Part shown: one piece after another, positions 1-6,275 of the stretch | Layout of the letters: each line of letters starts with the position of its first letter | How positions within the stretch are numbered: position 1 is the first letter of the stretch | Source: an uncultured Candidatus Altimarinota bacterium | Lineage (GTDB): Bacteria > Patescibacteriota > Gracilibacteria > UBA4473 | Direction of reading: 5' to 3' | Assembly (NCBI GenBank): GCA_938021445.1 | Contig: CALIGR010000097.1 | Coordinates: 1-6,793 of the forward strand | DNA: 6,793 nucleotides | The notes under the pieces: model-generated | The model's input: only the letters and a program-made list of their open reading frames with translations | What the model was told of the DNA's origin: nothing | The model's database searches: none | Made by a program: the position numbers and the translations under genes

Positions 1-599
<599 letters not shown>

Positions 600-631
600 T
601 TAATATTTTAGATTTTAAATTTTTAAGTGTC

Positions 632-652
632 ATGCCGGACTCGATCCGGCAT
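632..652. repeat. REP-like GC-rich palindrome in the dnaK leader
   Basis: A perfect 8-bp inverted repeat, ATGCCGGA and TCCGGCAT, surrounds a 5-base loop (CTCGA) in otherwise very AT-rich sequence. As part of the dnaK transcript it would fold into a stable hairpin about 36 nucleotides before the start codon. Short palindromes of this CCGG-centred type are often dispersed intergenic repeats (REP-like). With one copy visible I cannot show that it is repeated. No T-tract follows, so it is not an ordinary intrinsic terminator. Confidence 0.6.
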
Positions 653-672
653 CTCAGGTGCTAATGTTAAAA

Positions 673-699
673 TTAGCAGTCGCATTTTAACTCTGCTAA
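673..699 (-). promoter_or_regulatory. CIRCE-like element, weaker copy over the dnaK -10 box
   Basis: On the minus strand this reads TTAGCAGAG-N9-GACTGCTAA, with 14 of 18 arm bases matching the CIRCE consensus. The outer TTAGCA and TGCTAA hexamers are perfect and the spacing is exact. It overlaps the dnaK -10 box and the predicted transcription start, the classic position for repression. A further TGCTAA half-site lies at 659-664. The downstream arm GACTGCTAA is identical to that of the stronger copy, which may be this organism's preferred arm. Confidence 0.65.
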
Positions 700-712
700 C
701 TTTCCATGTCAA
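684..712 (-). promoter_or_regulatory. sigma-70-type promoter of dnaK
   Basis: Read on the minus strand, a perfect -35 box TTGACA (712 to 707) is followed after exactly 17 bases by TAAAAT (689 to 684), five of six matches to the -10 consensus. Transcription would start near 677, giving a leader of about 80 nucleotides before the dnaK ATG. A CIRCE-like repeat covers the -10 box and start point, as expected for HrcA repression. Box quality and spacing make this the best promoter in the window. Confidence 0.8.
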
Positions 713-719
713 AACTTTT

Positions 720-746
720 TTAGCAGTCTTTTTTGAAGAGTGCCAA
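720..746 (-). promoter_or_regulatory. CIRCE element (HrcA operator), strong copy
   Basis: On the minus strand this reads TTGGCACTC-N9-GACTGCTAA. The consensus operator of the heat-shock repressor HrcA is TTAGCACTC-N9-GAGTGCTAA, so 16 of 18 arm bases match and the 9-base spacer is exact. It lies 7 bp upstream of the dnaK -35 box and 3 bp from the -35 box of the divergent toxin-antitoxin promoter, so bound HrcA could affect both. The hrcA gene itself is not in the window. Confidence 0.8.
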
Positions 747-749
747 GCA

Positions 750-779
750 TTGACTTTCATACATAAATAAATGTATAAT
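750..779 (+). promoter_or_regulatory. promoter of the toxin-antitoxin operon
   Basis: TTGACT (750-755) is followed after 18 bases by a perfect TATAAT (774-779). Transcription would begin near 786, which places the upstream in-frame TTG at 782 outside the mRNA and supports the ATG at 800 as the antitoxin start, with a leader of only about 14 nucleotides. A second -10-like TATAAA at 785-790 could give a leaderless message, but it has no good -35 box. The sequence TGTATAA occurs twice (772-778 and 783-789), 11 bp apart. Confidence 0.6.
759..776. promoter_or_regulatory. candidate operator of the toxin-antitoxin operon
   Basis: A perfect dyad ATACAT-N6-ATGTAT sits in the spacer between the -35 and -10 boxes and overlaps the first three bases of the -10 box. 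Phd/YefM-type antitoxins normally repress their own operon by binding short palindromes at the promoter, alone or with the toxin. The position fits that role. The assignment is by position and symmetry only. Confidence 0.5.
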
Positions 780-799
780 TTTTGTATAAAAAATATATA

Positions 800-1042
800 A
801 TGTTTAAAACCACTTCAATTTCAGAGCTACAAAGAGCCGGGAAAAAAGCCTTTCAGTCCGATTTCCCACTGCAGTACGTGCTATCGAATAATCAAAAGTC
901 TGGCTTGATCCTCAGTCAGGAGGCGTTAGAAGTTTTAGAGCAAAGTGGCTTACTCGAAGAACTAGAAAATCGTCTGCTGGGCTATCACATGGATGTTACT
1001 TACGACTCAGACGATTTTGTTGATGTAGCACAACTGAAATGA
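800..1042 (+). CDS. Phd/YefM-family type II antitoxin
   Basis: This 80-residue acidic protein is the likely antitoxin of the pair with the next gene. The N-terminal part (SISELQRAGKKAF, then PLQYVLSNNQKSGLILSQEAL) resembles the DNA-binding fold of Phd/YefM antitoxins: a helix, then a beta hairpin with the typical pattern of a name-and-use-me strand followed by 'S.EALE'. The C-terminal part (LLEELENRLLGYH, then DVTYDSDDFVDV) is acidic and probably wraps around and neutralises the toxin. An in-frame TTG at 782 would add six residues, but it lies at or upstream of the predicted transcription start, so I chose the ATG at 800. No Shine-Dalgarno sequence is present. It overlaps the toxin by 4 bases (ATGA), which implies translational coupling. 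Family assignment is from pattern recognition and gene order. Confidence 0.8.
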   Translation: MFKTTSISELQRAGKKAFQSDFPLQYVLSNNQKSGLILSQEALEVLEQSGLLEELENRLLGYHMDVTYDSDDFVDVAQLK

Positions 1043-1299
1043 ATTACAAACTCCATCGCCAGTTTGCGAAAGATTTTAAAAAATTGCCTAAAAACGTTCA
1101 AGCCCAAGTGCTAAGCTTCATTGAGGCTGTAGAAAAACAAGAAAGTCTAGCTGGGCTAGAAGTCAAAAAAATTAGTGGCTATCAAGATCGCTTTCGCTTT
1201 AGAATTGGTAGCTATCGGGTTGGCTTTTCTGTAAAAGCAGAGGCCGTTATCTTCCGGAGAGTCTTAGACCGTCAAAGTGTGTATAAAAAATTTCCTTAG
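1039..1299 (+). CDS. RelE/ParE-superfamily toxin (probable mRNA interferase)
   Basis: This 86-residue basic protein is the likely toxin partner of the preceding antitoxin. Toxins of the RelE branch cut mRNA in the ribosomal A site, while the ParE branch inhibits gyrase. The layout is typical: two N-terminal helices (FAKDFKKLP, then VQAQVLSFIEAVEK), a beta-strand section KKISGYQDRFRFRIGSYRVGF (about 43-63), and the ending VIFRRVLDRQSVYKKFP. The basic residues on the sheet (R51, R53, R55, R60, R73, R74) and the terminal tyrosine and phenylalanine (Y82, F85) are where RelE-type toxins carry functional side chains, so RelE-like RNase activity is favoured over ParE. It looks full length and intact. 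Its start overlaps the antitoxin stop and has no Shine-Dalgarno sequence, so translation probably depends on the antitoxin. Confidence 0.85.
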   Translation: MNYKLHRQFAKDFKKLPKNVQAQVLSFIEAVEKQESLAGLEVKKISGYQDRFRFRIGSYRVGFSVKAEAVIFRRVLDRQSVYKKFP

Positions 1300-1358
1300 A
1301 CCAATAATCTCAACTTCAAGAAAAGTACTGGCAGCCACTTAAAAAATACTAGTTTCTG

Positions 1359-1367
1359 TGTTATAAT
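1359..1367 (+). promoter_or_regulatory. extended -10 promoter of the gene at 1374, probably leaderless
   Basis: TGTTATAAT is a perfect extended -10 element (TGN plus TATAAT). Only six bases separate it from the ATG at 1374, so transcription would begin at or next to the A of the start codon. No convincing -35 box is seen at the usual distance, which is normal for extended -10 promoters. No Shine-Dalgarno sequence could fit. Confidence 0.6.
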
Positions 1368-1373
1368 GGTAGG

Positions 1374-2828
1374 ATGGACTGGAGACAAAACGATGACTTT
1401 CCTCGCTTACTGCATGAGATGATTCCCCTGCCAGAACAAGTCTACATACCCCTCCACGAAAGAGATCTAGAATGGAAAGATAGCATAGAAAACTTACTCA
1501 ATGGCTCAAAACCACTCAGAGAGTCTTCAGCCTCTCTTAATGAACTATTTGATGAAGCCTTTGGGGCTCTCAGTGAAGAAAATAGAAAAGCGTTTTATGC
1601 GGCTTTTATAATTCATAGTTTAGCCGAGCAATTTAATGATCAAACCGTCTTTGATCCAGAGCAGCATATCAGATCTTTTGTACTTTTATTTACTGAGTTT
1701 CCAGAAGTAAGACAGGACCTGATTCGCCTAGCTCAGTTTGGACAGACCCAAGTCAATGATGTCGCTCTTCGCTATGCCGAGCGCGAACTAGAAATGCTAA
1801 GGCGCTTCCCGAATGATGATTTCATCATCAGTGTTTTTCAAAAGATATACCAGCTACTGGCAACCGCTTACACGCCTCCATATTCAGAAATGGTTGACAC
1901 TAAAACTCATGAAGCCACTCTTCTAAATCGAATTCAAAAGCTGATGGACCAAGTCGTCAAATCTGAATATAGCTACCCAGCTTTAATTCGCACTTTAAAC
2001 AGTCCTCTATTTGAAGCCGAAACTGCGGTGAGTGTTGCCGCTGGAAGAGAAGACCCTAAAAAACTAATTGAATATATCAAGGCTGGCTTATTCGGGTTTT
2101 CACTGAGTAAAGAAATTGATTCTGACGGCAAAGATATGATCATTGATCAGTATTCCCCTCTTTATGATGATTATCCAGTCTGGAAAAAAATCTTAGAAAT
2201 TAAGCTAGAGTCACCAGCCAGTTCCCCGAGATTTGAAACCCAAATAGAACACCGAGGAGAGGCAATTGGAACACAAAGATGTGAAGCCTTAAATGAAGAA
2301 CAAAAAATTTATTCAATCGGGAACACCTACCTTGCTCCGGCTTACCATGGAGGCTTCGGAAAGGCTTTAGACACTCTCACTCGCTCAAAAGTTCCCGATG
2401 ATGCGATTTTTGTCGGGTCCGTCATGCCCGAATCACAAGCCCTAGAAGGATACACCGAGAGAGGACGACTTATTACGGGAATAACGCATGATACAGCCGT
2501 TGATCCTCACACAGGAGCGCTTCTTAAAAGCGAACCGCTCATCCAGACCGTTACCCCTCTTGCTGGAACCAATTTATCAACTTCAAGTCTAACTCAAGCT
2601 GAAGTCTTAGCTTTACCAGAAGATCAAGAAACTAAGATAGTAACATCCAGAGAATCTATAAAAGAAACTATACATCTACACTGCCAAAATGGACGTGTCT
2701 GCACCCGCCTCTGTTGGAAAGGTCAAAATGCTCACTTGGTATTTGAAGACCTTAGCGATCAGGCAGGTCTATCTCCCTCAAACCTTGATTTGATTCAAAC
2801 GTTAACGAGTAGCCCCACGCCATCTTAA
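1374..2828 (+). CDS. hypothetical protein, 484 residues, unknown function
   Basis: I do not recognise this protein. Residues 1 to about 280 are rich in charged and leucine residues and look mainly alpha-helical, with stretches such as NELFDEAF, YAERELEMLRRF and LLNRIQKLMDQVV. After a Ser/Pro linker (about 280-285), the remainder looks like mixed beta structure (KIYSIGNTYLAPAYHGGFG, DAIFVGSV, RGRLITGITHD). Near the C-terminus H434, H436, C437, C443 and C447 cluster and could bind a metal, although the spacing is not a standard zinc finger. No signal peptide or membrane segment is visible, so it is probably cytosolic. A strong extended -10 box six bases before the ATG fixes the start and suggests a leaderless mRNA. 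The last 77 bases overlap the end of the convergent regulator gene. The long uninterrupted frame and promoter make the gene real; function is open. Confidence 0.8.
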   Translation: MDWRQNDDFPRLLHEMIPLPEQVYIPLHERDLEWKDSIENLLNGSKPLRESSASLNELFDEAFGALSEENRKAFYAAFIIHSLAEQFNDQTVFDPEQHIRSFVLLFTEFPEVRQDLIRLAQFGQTQVNDVALRYAERELEMLRRFPNDDFIISVFQKIYQLLATAYTPPYSEMVDTKTHEATLLNRIQKLMDQVVKSEYSYPALIRTLNSPLFEAETAVSVAAGREDPKKLIEYIKAGLFGFSLSKEIDSDGKDMIIDQYSPLYDDYPVWKKILEIKLESPASSPRFETQIEHRGEAIGTQRCEALNEEQKIYSIGNTYLAPAYHGGFGKALDTLTRSKVPDDAIFVGSVMPESQALEGYTERGRLITGITHDTAVDPHTGALLKSEPLIQTVTPLAGTNLSTSSLTQAEVLALPEDQETKIVTSRESIKETIHLHCQNGRVCTRLCWKGQNAHLVFEDLSDQAGLSPSNLDLIQTLTSSPTPS

Positions 2829-3594
2829 AAAGCTGTCGCTGATCCTGAGCGATTCGAGGATTTTCAATCAGTATTCCGCCTGGATGTTCGCCTGGCTGCC
2901 GGGTGAAATGCGCAATTTTATCTCCATAAACATGAAACCCCGTCGAAAAAGTAATCGCTGACTCTGGGACATAAGCACACGTTCGTTTGATAGATTCGTT
3001 ATCTTCCGTGTAAGCTGTTTCCTTCATGCTTTGTGGATAGATCATAAAAGCTTGATTTCCCGCCGCTCTCCTTCTTGGCGTATAAACATTTTTTAAATAA
3101 TCCCACACGGCTGGATATACATGACTTGGGGTTACTTTGGCGTATCCAAAAATGGTGAGCGGCTCCGCCTCAATATCAGCGAGCAAACGCTCGTACATCG
3201 CAATTAGCCCATCCTCTCCCTCAAAATACTGTACTTTGGGTAAATTCTTAAGTGGGTTTTGAAGACTCTTCAAATCATCCAATACACTGTTTATAGCCGA
3301 CTCTTGATGATCAAGTTCTAGTTTCTTGTCTTGTAAAACTCGGATAATTTTTTCTGGATCCTCTGGCGTAAAATAAAAAGTTTTATTTTTTTGCGACTGA
3401 ATCAACAACTTTTTACGCACCAATTTTTCCAGTGTATAACGAATCGTTGAGCGAGTTAATTTTAACCGCTTCGCCACCACACTCACCGGCACACTTCCCA
3501 AGACAAGCATCTCAAGATACACGGTAATTTCTTGATGAGTCAAACCAAACACCTCTAGTGTGTTTCTAATTTTTTGTTGAAGTAAAATATGCAT
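2752..3594 (-). CDS. TrmB-like winged helix-turn-helix transcriptional regulator
   Basis: This 280-residue cytosolic protein is a probable DNA-binding regulator. The N-terminal part has the TrmB pattern FGLTHQEITVYLEML (16-30), then a helix-turn-helix (VSVVAKRLKLTRSTIRYTLEKLVRKKLL, about 37-64) and a wing (FYFTPEDPEKI, 73-83). A charged, probably coiled-coil helix follows (84-112) and may dimerise. The C-terminal domain starts VQYFEGEDGLIAMYERLL, a pattern typical of TrmB-like proteins in candidate-phylum bacteria and archaea, where it probably senses a ligand. Archaeal TrmB binds sugars, but the ligand here cannot be deduced. I chose the ATG at 3594 over the in-frame TTG at 3603, which would add only three residues. 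It is divergent from the phosphoesterase-channel operon, whose promoter region it may control. Its last residues (about 256-280) are encoded opposite the end of the gene at 1374. Confidence 0.85.
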   Translation of the reverse strand: MHILLQQKIRNTLEVFGLTHQEITVYLEMLVLGSVPVSVVAKRLKLTRSTIRYTLEKLVRKKLLIQSQKNKTFYFTPEDPEKIIRVLQDKKLELDHQESAINSVLDDLKSLQNPLKNLPKVQYFEGEDGLIAMYERLLADIEAEPLTIFGYAKVTPSHVYPAVWDYLKNVYTPRRRAAGNQAFMIYPQSMKETAYTEDNESIKRTCAYVPESAITFSTGFHVYGDKIAHFTRQPGEHPGGILIENPRIAQDQRQLFKMAWGYSLTFESNQGLREIDLPDR

Positions 3595-3721
3595 GTTGAC
3601 CAAATTTATTCGACAGTTTTTTTGTAATCATAGTAAGCAACAAATCAACTACATGCGTTAAACTAATAATTAAAAACGTCAAAATCCATAGAATTAGTAA
3701 AAGACAATTAACCCACAAATA
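3595..3721. promoter_or_regulatory. divergent intergenic region, promoters not resolved
   Basis: This 127-bp AT-rich region separates the TrmB-like regulator from the phosphoesterase gene and must hold both promoters and any operator for the regulator. I see only weak boxes: TAGAAT at 3689-3694 for the rightward gene, and TTGACG (3682 to 3677, minus strand) with no good -10 box for the leftward gene. ACTAAT (3662-3667) and ATTAGT (3693-3698) form a widely spaced inverted pair. None of this is strong enough to call a specific site. Confidence 0.35.
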
Positions 3722-4735
3722 ATGAACACACTCGTAACATCAAAAACGTTAAAATCAGGGGAAAGAGTAGATATTGGATCTGACTGGCATTTTGATTTAG
3801 ATCAGCTCAATGTTGTAAATGGGATTGTTGACAATATTCGAGCTCGTATGGAGTCTGATATTCTTTTTCTTCCTGGTGATCTGTTTGATACGCCTAAAGG
3901 ACAAGATTCCTCCGGCGCCATCCGAGAAGTGCTAAAGGGCGTGGCCCCTCATGCGGAAAATATAGTTTTCACGCCAGGAAACCATGACCTTCGTGGTCAG
4001 GAAAACCCCTGGGATGACTTTCAAGGCTTGCCATCGAATATCATAACTCCAAATTTAGATGAAGTTAAACTCGTGGAACTGGGTCCCAAAACACTACTGG
4101 CCGCAAATCTGTTTTATGACATGGACTTTATCGATCCAGAAGTCATTGGCATGACAGCCGAACAGATTGAGGCAGAATACGCCAAATCAAACGATGGTCA
4201 GCATTTTTTAAACGGAGAAACAGGACTGTTCAAAGACATGACTAAGCTCGCCGCACAAAATTTAACGCCTGACATCAACATACTAGCAACCCATGCACTA
4301 CCTCATCCTTCTTTAGTTCAGTTTGCTGTGGCCGAAATGACCGCTGATATAGTTCGTCTCGCTGATACTACCGGACTCGATTTCACTTGTGACACCGAAA
4401 GAGATCAAACACAAGCTGATCGATTTAGAGATATGGCAGCCAAAAGAGGTGAAACTGGAGATGCACTTCTAAAGTACACCCCTCAAGCCTTCCGAGACTG
4501 GTGGAATGCTAAATCTATGTATATGGGAAGCAATCTACTTGGTCATAAGGACGCAAATCCTAGAGATCAAATCACAGCCGTATTTGGCCATCACCATCGA
4601 GCAGAAAATGAACCAAGAGAGTTCATGAACGGTAAGCAATTTCATCCTCTTACTCACCAGCCAAACCAACAACAAAAAGCTGAAAGAAATAATGATGGAG
4701 TTATTATTGGAGGCCCAAATTATGTTCAGCTTTAA
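3722..4735 (+). CDS. calcineurin-like metallophosphoesterase
   Basis: This 337-residue protein should be a dinuclear-metal phosphoesterase, cutting a phosphomonoester or phosphodiester bond; the substrate is unknown. All five family motifs are visible in order: SDWHFD (D21, H23), PGDLFD (D53), PGNHD (N87, H88), ATHALPH (H191) and FGHHH (G289, H290, H292). These residues supply the metal and phosphate ligands, so the enzyme is probably active. No signal peptide or membrane segment is seen, so it is cytosolic. About 98 residues separate motifs IV and V. They include a mostly helical section (about 200-275, with RDQTQADRFRDMAAKRG and TPQAFRDWW) that looks like an inserted cap and may give specificity. 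The product ends GGPNYVQL, similar to the closing strand of the family. The channel gene begins 10 bp after its stop, so the two are probably one operon. The ATG has no Shine-Dalgarno sequence. Confidence 0.88.
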   Translation: MNTLVTSKTLKSGERVDIGSDWHFDLDQLNVVNGIVDNIRARMESDILFLPGDLFDTPKGQDSSGAIREVLKGVAPHAENIVFTPGNHDLRGQENPWDDFQGLPSNIITPNLDEVKLVELGPKTLLAANLFYDMDFIDPEVIGMTAEQIEAEYAKSNDGQHFLNGETGLFKDMTKLAAQNLTPDINILATHALPHPSLVQFAVAEMTADIVRLADTTGLDFTCDTERDQTQADRFRDMAAKRGETGDALLKYTPQAFRDWWNAKSMYMGSNLLGHKDANPRDQITAVFGHHHRAENEPREFMNGKQFHPLTHQPNQQQKAERNNDGVIIGGPNYVQL

Positions 4736-4745
4736 GTAGATACCA

Positions 4746-5522
4746 ATGAATTCAAAAATAAATCACTTCTTTGAAAAAGTGTTTAATACAGAGACCCGGA
4801 TAGGACGAATAACGAGCCAGTTATTTATTGTCCTTAACCTCACTTTTTTAGGATTACTTTTTATCGAATATATTTTTGACGACCCATGGATCAAAAGCGC
4901 CGAAATATTTTTAGCCGTTATCTTCACGTTTGAATTAATTGGACGATTTGTCTACCAACATCAAAAAGATTGGAAAAGTTTTGGAAGCAAAGTGAATAAT
5001 ATTTTAGATATCATAGTCGTCTTAGCGGTTTTGAGTAAATTCTTCTTACCTCAAAATATAATTCTCCAGACAATCTCGGCCTTTCGGATTTTGAGAATGT
5101 ACCGCATGCTCGATGAAATCGCCGGAGAAAGCTCATGGCTTTATTCTTCGTCACTCGCTCTTAAGTCTTTTATAAACTTAGTTTTATTTGTGACGATTAT
5201 GGGCGGGTTAGTTTTGGAGTTTCAAGGCCCTCAAAATGAGCAGATTAATTCTATGGTTGACGCCATTTATTTTACCATGTCCACTCTTACAACAACCGGC
5301 TTTGGTGATATTACTCCGGTTGGTGAAAGTGGACGAGCGCTCACTATACTCATCATGGTAATCGGGACCGCCTTGTTTTTTCGAATGGTCACCAATATTT
5401 TTCGCCCTCCTAAGCAATACTTTATGTGCCCAGACTGTGGGCTTTACCGACATGATTTAGATGCCAGCCACTGCAAGCACTGTGGACGAGTCGTGCACAC
5501 GGTTAGCCATGGAGACTACTAA
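4746..5522 (+). CDS. voltage-gated potassium channel with C-terminal zinc ribbon
   Basis: This 258-residue inner-membrane protein should form a tetrameric K+ channel. Six membrane segments are visible: S1 (about 24-44), S2 (51-70, with the Kv-type pattern FTFELIGRF), S3 (84-100, with D88), S4 (108-123, with R114, R117 and R120 every third position), S5 (139-158) and S6 (197-218). The pore loop carries the potassium selectivity filter TTTGFGD (182-188). The three S4 arginines with E63 and D88 suggest a working, if modest, voltage sensor. After S6 a short cytoplasmic tail holds CPDCG and CKHCG (C228, C231, C243, C246), a four-cysteine zinc ribbon in place of the usual RCK or cyclic-nucleotide domain. 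It probably shares an mRNA with the phosphoesterase 10 bp upstream. K+ selectivity is inferred from the filter. The start has no Shine-Dalgarno sequence. Confidence 0.92.
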   Translation: MNSKINHFFEKVFNTETRIGRITSQLFIVLNLTFLGLLFIEYIFDDPWIKSAEIFLAVIFTFELIGRFVYQHQKDWKSFGSKVNNILDIIVVLAVLSKFFLPQNIILQTISAFRILRMYRMLDEIAGESSWLYSSSLALKSFINLVLFVTIMGGLVLEFQGPQNEQINSMVDAIYFTMSTLTTTGFGDITPVGESGRALTILIMVIGTALFFRMVTNIFRPPKQYFMCPDCGLYRHDLDASHCKHCGRVVHTVSHGDY

Positions 5523-5576
5523 TGAGCAAAAGCAATTTTCAACTTCGAGGATAGAATTTCAAAAAGTTTATTCTCC

Positions 5577-6224
5577 TTAAGAAAAACCACGTTTTCCAAC
5601 TTCTGATCTAAAACCTGCAGCTGCCTCTCCTAATGGCCTAAAACGAAGACGCTCTAGAAGAGCCGCTCTTAGTTCTCTAGCCAATTCTTCATGAGCATTT
5701 GCTGCTGCTTCTTGTTTCATTATGAGCTCCAAATCTCTTTGTTTCCTTGCCCCCAAGGCTCCAGCAATACGATAACCAATCTCCAACACAGAACCGCCAA
5801 TCACTGTCGCCGTTGCTAATTTTAAAATTAGCTCTGGATAGTCTGGTGGAATCTCACCTCTAAAGAAGAAAGCGGCTCCAATCCCCAAGCCACTTACAGC
5901 TCCGACGGCACCAGGAACACCCCGAACGCCTCCCAACTGCGAAACATGGGTGATTTTTATAGATTCTCTGACTTTAGCTTCCAACAATAACGGTAGATTT
6001 TTCAAAAAATTCAAAATATAAGCACGGTCCTCCAAGAAAGCTTCAAACTCAATCCCCTGACTAACAAAAGGCACTCTCTCACCGGCCAAAAGAAGATTTG
6101 CTAATCCTCCTCCCATCTGAAAAAATTCAGGGCTAGGAGGCGCTACTGGTAATCTTTGTTGAAGTCTCACTCCATCTGGACCAATTAAATCAGAATTAGC
6201 AAAAAATAAAGTTTCTGTACTCAT
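5577..6224 (-). CDS. hypothetical protein with two predicted membrane segments
   Basis: I do not recognise this 215-residue protein. The first 95 residues are mixed, with a proline-rich section (LPVAPPSPEFF, 25-35) and helical stretches (FLEDRAYILNFLKNLPLLLEAKV, about 63-85). Two hydrophobic segments follow: a glycine-rich one (about 99-121, VPGAVGAVSGLGIGAAFFF) and a second (about 133-158, ILKLATATVIGGSVLEIGY), separated by a short charged loop. Such a glycine-rich hairpin suggests insertion in the inner membrane. The tail (160-195) is an alanine- and glutamate-rich charged helix, possibly a coiled coil. An in-frame TTG at 6245 would add seven residues but lies in the predicted promoter, so the ATG at 6224 is preferred. 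It lies tail-to-tail with the channel gene (54 bp gap) and head-to-head with a second voltage-sensor gene. A role with the channels is possible only by proximity. Confidence 0.7.
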   Translation of the reverse strand: MSTETLFFANSDLIGPDGVRLQQRLPVAPPSPEFFQMGGGLANLLLAGERVPFVSQGIEFEAFLEDRAYILNFLKNLPLLLEAKVRESIKITHVSQLGGVRGVPGAVGAVSGLGIGAAFFFRGEIPPDYPELILKLATATVIGGSVLEIGYRIAGALGARKQRDLELIMKQEAAANAHEELARELRAALLERLRFRPLGEAAAGFRSEVGKRGFS

Positions 6225-6235
6225 TACAAAAAAAC

Positions 6236-6263
6236 AATTAAACAATTATGACAAAAAAGTCAA
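6236..6263 (-). promoter_or_regulatory. candidate promoter of the gene at 6224
   Basis: On the minus strand TTGACT (6263 to 6258) is followed after 16 bases by TTAATT (6241 to 6236), which is preceded by TGT to form an extended -10 element. Transcription would start near 6229, a few bases before the ATG, so the mRNA would be almost leaderless. CATAAT (6250 to 6245) is an alternative -10 box with no good -35 box. The weak -10 match keeps confidence low. Confidence 0.35.
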
Positions 6264-6275
6264 TCATGACATTGA
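6260..6275. promoter_or_regulatory. inverted repeat between divergent promoters
   Basis: TCAAT-N6-ATTGA is a perfect short dyad lying exactly where the two divergent -35 boxes face each other. A regulator bound here could affect both the two-membrane-segment protein and the second voltage-sensor gene. Alternatively, the symmetry may only reflect two similar TTGA-type -35 boxes back to back. Confidence 0.35.

Noticed and set aside
800..1299. UGA-recoded genome (Gracilibacteria-type code)
   Set aside because: The antitoxin ends at a TGA that overlaps the toxin ATG in the standard ATGA way, and all other genes read normally in code 11.
1322..1346. Possible hairpin after the toxin gene
   Set aside because: AAGT/ACTT plus GG/CC with a bulge makes a weak stem, and on the coding strand it is followed by A residues, not T residues.
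2836..2852. TCGCT-N7-AGCGA hairpin near the convergent gene ends
   Set aside because: It is a short stem inside the regulator's coding sequence with no T-tract, so it is probably chance.
3662..3698. ACTAAT/ATTAGT inverted pair as operator of the TrmB-like regulator
   Set aside because: The arms are six bases, AT-only apart from one base, and 25 bases apart; such pairs are expected by chance in this AT-rich region.
5208..5453. 81-residue open frame on the minus strand
   Set aside because: It lies wholly inside the potassium channel gene, which has clear family motifs in its own frame; no separate start signal is seen.
5549..5576. Possible bidirectional terminator between the convergent channel and hypothetical genes
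   Set aside because: The stem is only AGAAT/ATTCT plus two G-C pairs across a two-base bulge, with a 12-base loop and no clean T-tract, so it is too weak to call.
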